A DNA stretch of 64,000 nucleotides from Urophycis tenuis (lineage: Eukaryota > Chordata > Actinopteri > Gadiformes > Phycidae). The notes under the pieces were generated by a model. It saw only the letters and a list, made by a program, of their open reading frames with translations, searched no databases and was not told where the DNA came from. Numbering within the stretch: the stretch's first letter is position 1; every line of letters begins with the position of its first letter. Below, piece after piece: positions 24,473 through 39,670 of the stretch. The position numbers were made by a program, and so were the translations under genes. The DNA lies in the NCBI GenBank assembly GCA_036785325.1, contig JAXIVH010000018.1:8020859-8084858 (forward strand), given 5' to 3'.

Positions 24473-27031
24473 ACCTCCTGCCAAGACAGTTTTGCAGTTT
24501 TGGCTCGGCCTGGTTATTGTTTATTTTAGAGTTGTTATTTGTATTTTTTGTTAAACATTATGGTAGTACTGTAGTAAGGATGATATCTGAAACTAGAATT
24601 CTTTTCAAGCCTCATGTTTTAAACCTCATCTTGTGATGATTTTAAGGAAATACTGCATCTCATTGTAATTAATTTAGGACTATTACACATACCATTCAAA
24701 AACAGTTAATGGCAATATTAGAATATTTTACAGCCTTATCTTTTGGATACCGTGAGGCAGAATTCTCAATGTCAGCAGGGAAACAGTAGTGAAGGTGAGC
24801 CAACCTGAAGGTGTATTCAGGCACCTCTGTTGGAGCATTATGTCCTGCCATCACCTGTCTTTTTGTAGTTTTTCTTTTTGTCTTAATTATTAATAATGAA
24901 TCATGTAATAATCAATAAATTCATTTATTAATTCATTTTGGACACAAAAACCAAACAATGCTATTGCTTAGAATGTCCAAAACACTTGCTCTTGGTGTTT
25001 GGAGAATGTCATGAAAAAATCAAACAAAGGTGTAGGTCAATAATAAGTTAATAATACTCTCAAGCATCCTTGTTGGTCTTACCTGAGCCAGATTGAGCAG
25101 AATTAATATAAAGTAGAAATTACCATTTAGAGGGAGCGACATTCTCAGGGCTATTTGTATATTTTGTATTTCCAATAGTCTCTCCCACATTACTTTCCCA
25201 TCAGGAAAATTAGATTTTTTTCTAATGAAACAGCAGCCACAGTGAGCACAATATGGGTGATTTACTGGTTTATGTTGATGCCAGAATTACTGATTCAACA
25301 TGTAGGTATCACCTTTTTTTTGTGAGTTGCATCCCAAATCCTATATAAGACTTGATATCAAAGACTTGAGATCATAAGTAACCTTGCTCATAAACATTCT
25401 CCCTTTTGTGTAGAAAGTGCGGAAAATCTTGCCAGATTGTAATAAAGATCATCATCATCCATTCATTCTTTTGTATTCATTCCAGCATTTAAAAGTTGGT
25501 ATCAGATGTCTTTTGTACCCATTTAAATCACTGAGCTCTTGAGCTCATTTCAGCCTTTGCCCTTTACTTTTAGCCTTAAGTACTGCTGGAAGTCAATGTT
25601 CTTCAGCAAGAGCATAAAATAAAGTCCAAAAGTACCTCACATTTTTTTCCTGGCTCTCTGAAAGCTCCACAATGGCCGAGGTTCAGGTTTCCTCATCATT
25701 CTCTTTGTGTCTCTCTCTTTTTTGTACGCATTTTGGTCTCAATTTGAATCGTTTCTGAATCTCTTTCTTGCTCTGGTAACCAGGGCAATGTCTCAACCTT
25801 TTTGTTTAGCAGTCTGGGTATCTTCCATTTGTTATCAGGAGCTCCACTCGGTGCTTTAGAATCATTGAAGAATAAACCCTCTCACACATATCTTCATTGT
25901 ACAGTTTGATTTAATTATCCCAATTAAACATTTACACAAATAATTTTTCTCCTATTGTTGACAACAAAATGTAATTGTGGTTAGTTGCCACCCACCTCAG
26001 CTCCACCTGTTGATGGTCTTTACAGCTCCACCATGTTATTCATTTAAATCATTTGCTGGCTCAAATGAACTCTACATTTATTTGTAGAAAACATTGAAAT
26101 TATGAGAATATAATATGCTTCTATAGAGCCTACAACATCTATTCCTTTACTCGACAATAAAAACATTTGTGTGAGGCTATATTAAAGATATGTTACGGCA
26201 CAAAATATATTAAATATAAGCCATTGTCAACTCCCTCTGGCTAGATATAGAATTAAAAAATATTGTCGACAATTAAGTAAATTAATGAAATACCCTCAAG
26301 GAATTGTTTTCATCGTTCTGTATTCATGACATTCATTCAGTCCTTCAGTGCTGTCAGATTTTTGTAACTATTTAGAAAAAAAAAGCTAATTTTGAGAAAT
26401 CAGAGCAATGCTTTGTTTTTGCTGGTGTCTCACCAACATGTTGTGAATGTTCCTCTTGGCTCCAAACGCAGACAGCATTCTTTTTGTGACCACTAACTGT
26501 CTTTTCCGAGGCACTTCGATGCCTTGCCTGTGAGTGATGCGAGTTGATCACAGCAAAAAGAGAGCGAGTGAATAACTCTGTTCTCATTGATACCGTTTAC
26601 AAAGTAGCCGCCTCCGGCTATACAAGAGCAATGGTTGAAACTGTATTGAGCATTAAATAAATTTGTCTGCAAAGGACTTCTTCGATTTTGGCAACCCCAA
26701 ATAAAATCTACTTCCTTTGAAGTATGGCACCTGATTCATAAATAGCTTGAAAGATTTAATGAACCCCACATCTGCAATAAGATAGCTGCCCTTTATATTA
26801 ACTTAGCACCTGCCTGGCTGTTTTTCAGTCATAAAGCCTGTCTGTGTAATATTCATAGGTAGTGTAATACATACTGTATATATATATATTTATATATAAT
26901 AGCAAAACACTGCCATCCTCTCTCTTGGTGTCCATCTGTGACCCTCCCAATGAGATGCTGTGAATACACCCAAAGCCGAAGTTGTACAAGCTGTACAAGC
27001 TGGACAACCCCCCCAAACCCCCACATCTCTG

Positions 27032-27036
<5 letters not shown>
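24468..27036. other. Long intron-like stretch, nothing recognised
   Basis: About 2.5 kb of AT-rich DNA with no repeat array longer than a short TA run near 26878. No protein similarity seen. Confidence 0.55.

Positions 27037-27098
<62 letters not shown>
27037..27098. repeat. (CT)n microsatellite
   Basis: Sixty-two bp of pure CT. Confidence 0.97.
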
Positions 27099-27100
<2 letters not shown>

Positions 27101-27464
27101 CTCTCTCCTTCAAAGCCCCCTCTATGCTCCTCTTTAACTTCACCTCTGCAACTCCCCTACACTCTGTGGGGGCCTATTAGTCATGTTAGACCTGGGAGCA
27201 AAGGGCCAGGGCCACCTGGGGAGCATGCCCCCCTCCCCGCCTGCAGCCCCTCTGGGGGGGAGGGAGAGCTGCTGTAGTGTCAGCAGAAATGAAGCCAGTG
27301 ATAGATGGCCAGATGAGCAGAGATAGCGAGAGGGAGAAGACTGACAAAGGGGATTAAGATGCAGGGTATCCTGGGTGTGGATGTTTTGGGGCTCTTAGAG
27401 TAGCATAGGGATTGTGGGCATGAGGGGTTTGAAGGCTGCAAAAGAAATTAACAGCGGGTTTGCT

Positions 27465-27501
27465 ACACAAACACACACGCGCACACACACACACACACAC
27501 A

Positions 27502-27586
<85 letters not shown>
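27465..27586. repeat. (CA)n-(CACG)n-(CA)n compound microsatellite
   Basis: CA flanks surround about 12 GCAC tetramers (27502-27550), with one CC interruption near 27556. Confidence 0.97.
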
Positions 27587-27587
<1 letters not shown>

Positions 27588-27754
27588 CCCAGCACATTCA
27601 GGTCCATGATTGATTTACTCCTGCTAAATAAAGTCTGCTAAATATGACACATGAGAGACTAGTCTTTCCTCCTTCTCACACACTAACACACAAACCCTGG
27701 AATGTTTCCTTTTTTTCCCCATAACACCTTATTTTGACTATCACACATCTACAG

Positions 27755-27794
27755 GCACACGCACGCACGCACGCACTCACACACACACACACAC
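27755..27794. repeat. Short (CACG)n-(CA)n microsatellite
   Basis: Five GCAC units followed by CA. Confidence 0.93.
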
Positions 27795-28100
27795 GGACTT
27801 ATTTCCATGTTGGACGGGCTGCTGTTCATGTGAATATATGAGAGCAGCAGGTGAGCCATATGAGGTCAAGGTCCACAATGCTGTTGCCTGAACCGTGATG
27901 CGGGTGCCGTGGGAATGTAGCAAGAGCAGCTTTGCATTAATGGTATGATAGCAGACGTTGACTAGCCAACAGAGGTGGAGATCAAACAAGCAGATAGCTT
28001 AGCATAATGCTATGTAATGGTGGGGGTGGTAATCACGCTCCATAAACACATTCAGAGTGTTCATGCATTCTATCCGACATAGGTGTGATGTAGTCACCAT

Positions 28101-28106
<6 letters not shown>

Positions 28107-28194
<88 letters not shown>

Positions 28195-28207
28195 TCTCTC
28201 TCTCACA

Positions 28208-28298
<91 letters not shown>
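28107..28298. repeat. (TC)n array, 192 bp
   Basis: Nearly pure TC with a few changes (TATC twice near 28183, CACAC near 28203, one TTTC). This is the longest polypyrimidine tract in the window. Confidence 0.97.
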
Positions 28299-28299
<1 letters not shown>

Positions 28300-29262
28300 A
28301 CCCCACTCTCACTCTAATTAGGAGGAGGAGGAAGAGCCACTTCATTAGAAGCGTGTGAACCCTTAAGACATGCAGCACAAGGCGCCCTCCTAACGCAGCA
28401 CATTCACTGTCCACAGTGTTCATGAGCTCCACGGCTGAGCGCTCCGATCGGAACATTGACTTGTGTGTGTCATGGTTACTGTTACAGAACAATAAAGCAC
28501 TGAGGTTCATACTGTAGCCGCCCAGTGCAACACTCCAGCTCTACCAATTCAACTCACTTCATTGTAGGTTTGTTTCTTTTCAATTGGAACACAGTTCATA
28601 TTTACATGAAATACATTTTATTTTCCCTTTCACAACATACTTCATGTACAACTTCAGCTACAATATAAAATATGACTATGCTCTAAATTTGTTGTAAAAC
28701 ATTGAAGAAATGTAGAAAGCAACATTGGATTTGTTACATCCTTAAATCACAACCAAAGACCAGTCCCAGGCATTTGATGAATGGGTTGTCATGTAACAAT
28801 GCCTCTGGCCCTTGACACCCTGTCTATTAATACATTCACACACTACCCATGATGCTTTGCAACCAGGCCTTTGATGAGTACGACAATTGGTCGTTCAACA
28901 TTGTTACCTCAAGGTCACTGCAATTGATTACATGTTAATGACCAATCAACACGTACATCTGTTTTATTGTAAATCAACAGCTCATCACTTCTCTATGTTC
29001 TATTGCTTATAGAGCTGTACTTTATAAAAAAAAAGTTGAGATGACCCAGCTTCACACAGCTTCCCCCCAGTTCTCTCAGGTCATGGCAGTCCATGATGGT
29101 CAACTCTTTGTCTCTTGGTAAAGGCCTCAAACGTTCCCCTCCCTTGAAATTGTCTGCTGAATTTTTCTTTTTCAACCCTAAAGATAATTTAGTTTGAGCT
29201 CTCTGAGGTGGAAGCAGTTGAAGGAGCATAATGTCAGCTGTCCTTAGAAACACAACGTACAG
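28299..29262. other. Intron-like DNA, nothing recognised
   Basis: Unique-looking sequence between two microsatellites. Confidence 0.55.
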
Positions 29263-29313
29263 ACACACACATGCACACACACTCACAGACAGACACACAC
29301 AGAGACAGACACA

Positions 29314-29391
<78 letters not shown>
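29263..29391. repeat. (CA/CAGA)n then pure (CA)n
   Basis: An irregular ACAGACAC stretch is followed by about 39 pure CA units from 29314. Confidence 0.96.
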
Positions 29392-30000
<609 letters not shown>

Positions 30001-30146
30001 GTAGGGGAGAAGGGCGGGTTGCTTTGTTTCAAAGTCAGAGACCTTCCAGCCTGTGTCTCCTTGAGGAGTCATCTTATTCATGCTGTCCTCATGTGCTGCA
30101 CTTTTTACAAATACAGACATCAATACACCTCATACTTCCAATAGCA

Positions 30147-30149
<3 letters not shown>

Positions 30150-30198
<49 letters not shown>
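30150..30198. repeat. (CA)n microsatellite
   Basis: Forty-nine bp of CA. With 29875-29998 it forms an inverted TG...CA pair about 150 bp apart. Confidence 0.96.
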
Positions 30199-30199
<1 letters not shown>

Positions 30200-30598
30200 T
30201 AATATGTATAATAATCAAATTATTAACAGTTTAGAACCTCAAGGACATTTACTTTTGTTTGTGCAATCAGAATATACCAAATTAAGTTATCATTAAACAT
30301 TTTAATATTATAGCCATAGTTAGACCTAGTCCTACAATCTAACATGTATGGAACAATGATGGAAGAAAACACCACCTTTTAAGTTAGAGATGATATCCAT
30401 TTCCAAACCATATCATCTCACACTAACCTAACAACAACAAAATAAAAAAAATCAGGCTTATTGATTATCTGGGGCTTCTATTTAGAAGAATGACAGCAGC
30501 TTTAGTCTTCACAGTTTTCGGTTTTGGTGAAGGTTTCTTCTCGATTATCCTTCCCCTTTTTTGTTATTTGCATGATTATTTTTTGATTTTATTCTTAA

Positions 30599-31173
30599 AG
30601 TGTAAGTCCGGCGTAAATGGACCCTATAGTCTTTTTCGCCATGAAAACACATCACATTAGATTGGGGCAACGCGCCTAACGCATCCACAACGGCATATTT
30701 TAACATATTTTAATATTGCTCAAAATAGCACCAACCTCTTCAGTAGCATGATATGGGTCCTTACACATAAAATGAAGCACCAACAACGCAGATAGCGAAC
30801 TCGGAGTTTATTAAAAAATAGTATTTTGAAAGACTTACTCGCTGCCCAACTTCCAGGTACTTTCGTAGTATAGTCCGTACAAGTCGATTATCGAATGCAA
30901 TGCAACAGGAGATGATTTGTTCCAGCAAAACACGTAAACGTTGTGGTTTGTGGCAGTTTTATGAAATATTAGTTAATAATAGATGGTAAAAGGTTTGGAA
31001 TCATTAGTAAAAAACGTTGATAAAGTCCCAGACAGCAGCTTGCAGCTTTCTCTTTCTCTTGCGAGGCTTTCTCGATGCATGGGTGATCACTGAAAAAAAT
31101 TGTCTCGATGGCTTATTTGATGTGTTTTAATGGCGAGAAAGACTATGGGGTCCATTTACGCCGGACTTACACT
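30599..31173. mobile_element. TTAA-flanked DNA element with about 44-bp terminal inverted repeats
   Basis: The left end AGTGTAAGTCCGGCGTAAAT matches the inverted right end, and the match continues to about 44 bases with two differences. Both ends are flanked by TTAA (30595-30598 and 31174-31177), the target duplication of piggyBac and Kolobok superfamilies. The ends lack the CCC start usual for piggyBac, so the superfamily is open. Because TTAA is a palindrome next to the ends, a TA or TAA duplication cannot be excluded. The 575-bp interior has no transposase frame, so it is a MITE. Confidence 0.85.
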
Positions 31174-31283
31174 TTAAACACTGAAAGAATGACATGTTTC
31201 ATTACTTTGCACTTCCATGTCAAGATTTTCTCATTGATCAATGAGAATAGCCATCACACACAAATACCCTCACAAGCACTGTG

Positions 31284-31426
31284 GAAAGGGGCATTTAGCA
31301 GACGCTTTTGTCCAAAGCGACTTACAGTTGCAGGGTTCGACATGTGGAGGTGGGGGATAGAGGAAATCGAACCGCCGACCCGCTCTGTCCACCTGCTCTA
31401 CCCACTGAGCTACTGCCAAAGTGATA
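31284..31426 (-). mobile_element. tRNA-derived SINE, short
   Basis: On the minus strand it reads GGCAGTAGCTCAGTGGGTAG (A box TAGCTCAGTGG), then GGTTCGATTTC (B box), then AGTCGCTTTGGACAAAAGCG and TCTGCTAAATGCCCC, a tail common to several fish SINEs. CACTGTG occurs on both sides (31277-31283 and 31427-31433) and may be the target duplication. The head resembles an Ala/Thr-type tRNA but the acceptor stem is not complete, so it is not a tRNA gene. Confidence 0.82.
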
Positions 31427-31767
31427 CACTGTGTATCTAGAAGAGGCAAACATTGATACTGGTACATGGCTGATGGAATTTGTGATTTGATTGGTGTAAA
31501 TCTATCACATTCTATCACAGATCAATGTTTATCAGGTCATTTATATTGTATTATGGTGAAAGTTGTCTTGAATCATTACAGTACCACAGAGAATACATGG
31601 TTAGCTGCCTGAGTGAGGCAGAGAGGGCACAGCTTTCCTCTCTGGGCTTGTTTCTACAGAAAGGACTATATAAAGTATGGTTAGTCTGCTGCCCTTTAAA
31701 AGACAGTACAGTGCCAGTTTGGGGTTTTACAGCAATACTTCTACACAAGCTTGGTCTGTAGATCATC

Positions 31768-31980
31768 TGTACAATGATACTGATGTATAATGGTAATGGT
31801 GTACAATAATAATCTGTACAATGATAATGATGTGCAATGATAATGGTGTACAATAATAATCTGTACAATGATAATGATGTACAATGATAATGATGTACAA
31901 TGATAATGGTGTACAGTAATAATCTGTACAATGATCATGGTGTACAATAATAATCTGTACAATTATAATGATGTACAGAG
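31768..31980. repeat. 15/16-bp minisatellite with a 47-bp higher-order unit
   Basis: Units TGTACAATGATAATGA, TGTACAATGATAATGG and TGTACAATAATAATC recur in the same order, so a three-unit block of about 47 bp is itself repeated. The minus-strand frames with YRLLLYT-like repeats are artefacts. Confidence 0.9.
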
Positions 31981-32000
31981 TAACTTCATTGCACTGCCGT

Positions 32001-32023
32001 CACAGGCACACACACATGCACGT

Positions 32024-32089
<66 letters not shown>

Positions 32090-32100
32090 GCTCACACACA
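32001..32100. repeat. (CA)n microsatellite with ragged edges
   Basis: Pure CA at 32025-32086, with interrupted CA on both sides. Confidence 0.95.
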
Positions 32101-33217
32101 AACATACATGTGTCTAAGTGGTTGCCATTTGGAGGTCCTATTTCGTCTGGTGACTCGTGCATAACCATTGTGTAACCCCTTAGGGTTAAGCTCTTCCAAA
32201 CCCAGAGTATCAAAGCACCAAAAAGTTTGTCTGTTTTTGATTGCCTTAAATGCTTAAGGGATTAATCCAGTTTGAGAGCCTAGCTCAAGGAATTAATATT
32301 CTGTGGCATAGTTTGGTAACCAAATGCGTGTTTAACCCTCAGGGTGCGCTGGTTTCTACACTGTGCAGGGAGAGCCAGTGTTTATGGGGGGGGGTGCTAG
32401 TGTCTTCATGTATGATATGAATCCATGGGATAACAGTGCAGCCTGCTGGCTTCCTCACAACAAAGAACACACACTGCGAGGGGTAGACGTCCCAAAGGAA
32501 TACAAAGCAAAACCAAAACCCTCAAAGAAATGTTTAATTGTTCTGATTTAATGAAAACAAAATCTGTCTTTCTGTTACACAAAGGTTGCAAAAGCAAGAC
32601 AGAGGGGAGTTTTGAATCATTGCAGCAATCATTGAATACAAAACTGCAGTTGTATTGATACAATTCAGTCTAATTTGTAAACAGTCACACCCACTATCCC
32701 ATAATCCTTGCCTACAGTAACCAAGAGAACCAGACACATCCAGAGAAATGCAGGCAAAGACACGTTTTGAGATGGATGAATGCAAACCACAATGAAAACA
32801 AAGAATAGAAAAGAGGATGGATAACAGAGTAAGAGAATGTGTTGGGAGAAGCTGACAATAGAGGGGATGGGATGCACTTTGTAAGAATCGGATGCTTTCT
32901 GGCCAACCGGCCATTGTCTAAGTGCTGCAGTGCATGTGGACTTGTAAGAAGCTGTTTAGAAAGCATTCTTCCACAGCTTAGAAAAGAGAGGATTATCAAG
33001 AAGCACTTTTAGTCTCCCGAGTAAAGGCACGGCGGCAGCAGCCAACTGCTGAGAGGAAAAAGAACGGGGCTTAGTCCCATGACCAGGATGCATAACAGCT
33101 CTCAGCCAAAATGTCACGCAACTAGTGTAGAGTATATAATGGCGTTCATAGGCCTTTTTGACTTCTTTGTCATATTGTTCTTCCTGACCTATTCTGCTCA
33201 GATTTTGTAAGACTAAG

Positions 33218-33219
<2 letters not shown>
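32101..33219. other. Intron-like DNA, nothing recognised
   Basis: Unique-looking, with no recognised coding or repeat features. Confidence 0.55.

Positions 33220-33304
<85 letters not shown>
33220..33304. repeat. (TA)n-(GA)n compound microsatellite
   Basis: About 39 bp of AT switches abruptly to about 46 bp of pure AG. The junction is at 33259. Confidence 0.97.
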
Positions 33305-33308
<4 letters not shown>

Positions 33309-33612
33309 AGGTAAAAGGGGCGGGGCTGAGCAGTAGAGCAGCAGCTCCCAGTGGAGCAGCCGGACGGTGCTCCTAAGCGTTTAATCTCCCGCTCTGGGAG
33401 AACACAAACGATCTGGTTATCGGCCCAACCTTCACACCCACAACAAGGTCACAGGGGAGCCGCACTGCTTTGCATTTCCCACACATACTTTGGAAGACAT
33501 GCTGAACAATTAGTGAAGCTGGATGTAAAGGAACAGCCTGTCCCACATGCACCTGCCCCATCATCAGGGTTAGCCCCACTACAGGCATCCCCATTGGCCT
33601 GGTCCATTGCTC

Positions 33613-35311
<1,699 letters not shown>

Positions 35312-35342
35312 GACCGTGTTCTCCCTGCTCTGAACCCCACAG
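35312..35342 (+). promoter_or_regulatory. 3' splice site of the follistatin exon
   Basis: A pyrimidine-rich stretch (TTCTCCCTGCTCTGAACCCC) leads to ACAG at 35339-35342. A branch-point-like TTGAC lies about 29 bases upstream, with its A at 35313. A second AG at 35356-35357 (GATCCAG) would give the same reading phase with five fewer residues. It lacks its own pyrimidine tract, so the first site is preferred. Confidence 0.75.
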
Positions 35343-35585
35343 CCCTCTCTGATCCAGACGGGGGTCTCTGCCGGAGGACCTCCTGTGGCCGGGGTCGGCA
35401 GTGCCGTGTGACGGGGGACACGGCCCGCGCCCAGTGTGTGTGTCAGGAGAAGTGCCGGCCCTCCTTCGTGCCGGTGTGTGGCTCTGACGGCCGCTTCTAT
35501 GAGAACCACTGCCAGGTGTACCGCAGTGCCTGTCTGGAGAAGAGACGCATCTACGTGGTGCACAGCAAGGACTGCTTCTTCAAAG
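35343..35585 (+). CDS. fstl4: Internal exon of a follistatin-like gene (FSTL4/FSTL5 family), full follistatin/Kazal domain
   Basis: The exon is 243 bp: two bases completing a split codon, 80 full codons and one leftover base, so both flanking introns are phase 1 and the exon is symmetric. The translation has ten cysteines in the order of a follistatin domain: four in an EGF-like part (LC, TSC, RQC, QC), then six in a Kazal part (VC, EKC, PVC, NHC, SAC, KDC). The Kazal hallmark PVCGSDGRFYENHC and the ending HSKDCFFKG are clear. From family knowledge, FSTL4 and FSTL5 are secreted SPARC-related glycoproteins with a follistatin/Kazal domain, EF-hands and Ig domains. The segment CRPSFVPVCGSDGRFYENHC and the HSKDCF ending resemble remembered FSTL4 more than FSTL5. 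No signal peptide, EF-hand or Ig exon was found elsewhere in the window, so this is one exon of a larger gene. Exon and frame are strong; FSTL4 versus FSTL5 is inference. Confidence 0.87.
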
Positions 35586-35591
35586 GTACGT
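35585..35591 (+). promoter_or_regulatory. 5' splice site of the follistatin exon
   Basis: The sequence is G|GTACGT, close to the vertebrate consensus, and follows directly after the codons for D-C-F-F-K. Reading through the donor runs into the CA repeat, which supports a true exon end here. Confidence 0.85.
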
Positions 35592-35640
35592 GCACTTTGG
35601 ATTCATCAGCATCGCCTGTGAAGACCTGCCTGCGTCAGTG

Positions 35641-37463
<1,823 letters not shown>

Positions 37464-37478
37464 TTGTGTGTGTGTGTA

Positions 37479-37553
<75 letters not shown>

Positions 37554-37579
37554 GTGCGTGTGTGTGTGTGCGTGCGTGT
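37464..37579. repeat. (TG)n array with interruptions
   Basis: TG with ATT, CTG and several CG breaks. Confidence 0.95.
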
Positions 37580-38056
37580 TCCTCTTATACAAGGACAAAT
37601 ATTGTGTTTACTGTGTATAAATTGTACATGTTTTCCTAATGAGTCAACCACACTCCTGTGTCTGTGACACATGTTGATCTGCATCACGTAGCTTTCGCGG
37701 TCCAGGTTGGAAAACACCACCAGGTGACCTGGGATCATGAGATCCACATCGGAAATCATTCACTTCCATACTGATTCCATCAGTCATTATAAAGTTTGCA
37801 GCCTAAGCACAAATGGGACGCCGTATGAATCAAGGTATATAACAATCACTTCATCATGTCATGAGAAACAGACTAGTCGGAGTATTGCTGGTTATATTTA
37901 GGTTGCACACTACAGAAAAATATTGCTCCCGTACAAATTTTTCTTCTCCTCCAATATGATTTGCAGCACTTCACTAACCTCTTATTTACTGACCACTTTC
38001 AGTCACACGTCACAAACAGTTGTGCACTAGTATGCACATGTGTTTGCTCAAGAAAC

Positions 38057-38592
38057 AAAGGCTTTGAACTGGTTCAGGGAATGAAAATGAAAACCAGAAA
38101 CTTTTGATGTTTTGCAAGGAACAGAAACAAAACCAGAATCCTTACATTTTGTTATATTCCGGATCAGAATCGCTTACCCAAAATAATGGTAACCGGTTAA
38201 TAACGTTATTTTTTTCATTCTTTAACAAGATTTCTAAACGCAAGATGATTGGTGTTACATTAGTAAATCAAGGAAAGAGACGTAGAATCCTAAATATAGT
38301 TTACTTGAACGGAGCAGTCAGAATACATGGCAGTCGCATTCTCTCTGTATGCATTCTCCTTTTCCTTCTTCTACCATTCTCAGTTTTCACAATGACACAA
38401 AATATAGTGCTCACCTACTTATCTTTATGTTCCGCAGCTGACATGGAACATTATTAAGTGTTTCAGGAACTTTATTTTTTTTGTTCTAATGGTTCAGGAA
38501 CATAAATTTTAGGGCTGAACTGAAAACCGGAAATGTTAAAATACTGTTTCTGTTCAGAATGAACCGAGAAAATTTTCTGGTTTAAAGCCCTG
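38057..38592. mobile_element. hAT-type MITE with 8-bp target duplication
   Basis: The exact 8-bp flank CAAGAAAC is at 38049-38056 and 38593-38600. The right end reads inward CAGGGCTTTAAACCAGAAAA; the left end AAAGGCTTTGAACTGG is a diverged inverted copy. Both sub-ends have GGTTC...GAATGAA...AACCAGAAAC-type blocks, as in fish hAT-derived MITEs that begin CAGGGCTTTAAACC. No transposase. The 117-aa frame inside has no recognisable domain and is not called a gene. Confidence 0.82.
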
Positions 38593-39186
38593 CAAGAAAC
38601 ACAAACATACACATATAAATACACACATATACTGTCTGTGTCTGCATGTACATAATATTCAATGTGGCACTGCTTAAATAGCTAATAAATCATTGCATTT
38701 TGTCTGTTTTGGACACAAATAAACATCACGGTACAGATACGTACAATCAGTATTGTATGCTAATAGGATTTATTTGTGTCACAAGATGAGCTTTTACATT
38801 AGCAGTACGTGTCTACACCTACTTGGAATTAAGACAAACTTGAAATTGAGACACTCGGTGTGACTAGGAAAACACATCTGACAAACAGCAATAACATCAC
38901 TCACACGCAGCATTCAGGCAACCATATGCGGCCAATTACGTTATCTAATCCAGCGAGATCACCGCAGCCATAGTGACATTCATAGCCAGATATGAGACCC
39001 TTCTTTATGGTAGAGAATGTGGTGGAGAAGTACTTGACTCAATATACATTACTTATGCTTCATTTTGCCCAGACAGTTATACCTGCCTTATACACCAAAA
39101 CTCAATAACACACTGACATGATGTCAGAAAAGCCTTCTCTTGCACTAATTACAGACGGATACCTAGAGCTACAGACAGCAACCTAA

Positions 39187-39667
39187 AGGCTGGGTTATGC
39201 TTCTGCGTAGGGATTACGTAGTGATCACGCAATTGCCACGCAGTTGCTCAGACGCAGTCATGAGCCCGTGATGGTTCTGCGTGGGGTTTACGTGTCAAAA
39301 TGCAATTCAATGCCACACCGGTAGAGGGACCAGAATGACCTTTCTGGTCATTACATACGGATTACTAGCGAGAAAAAAAAAAGTTTACAGAAATGAAGGC
39401 AAAAGTTATATATATATATATATATGTTGTCGCCAATCAGTCGAAGCATTTATCACACCGTAGCGGTGTTTACGAGTGCAAACCGGAAAAGCGATCTCCA
39501 GTGAATGTAGTTAGCGGACCAATCACAGCCAACGCCGCTGCGTTGGGATTGCGTCGCCTCGACGCGCGTCTAGGGTTTTTGGGAGGTGCACGTCAGGCCC
39601 TTGCGTTGGACTCAAGGGGGTCGTTGCGTCAACGCGGAAGCATAAATGAAGCATAATAACCCAGCCT
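39187..39667 (+). mobile_element. PIF/Harbinger-type MITE, copy 2
   Basis: The 481-bp element starts AGGCTGGGTTATGCTTC and ends with AACCCAGCCT. It is flanked by TAA at 39184-39186 and 39668-39670, a 3-bp target duplication. It carries the same internal sequence as 827-1302 in the opposite orientation, plus a short (TA)n at about 39409-39425. Subterminal GCGTCGACGC/TTGCGTC motifs are repeated, which is usual in fish Harbinger-derived MITEs. No transposase is encoded. Confidence 0.87.
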
Positions 39668-39670
39668 TAA

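Noticed and set aside
38104..38457. 117-aa open frame
   Set aside because: Lies inside the hAT MITE at 38057-38592 and shows no transposase motif.
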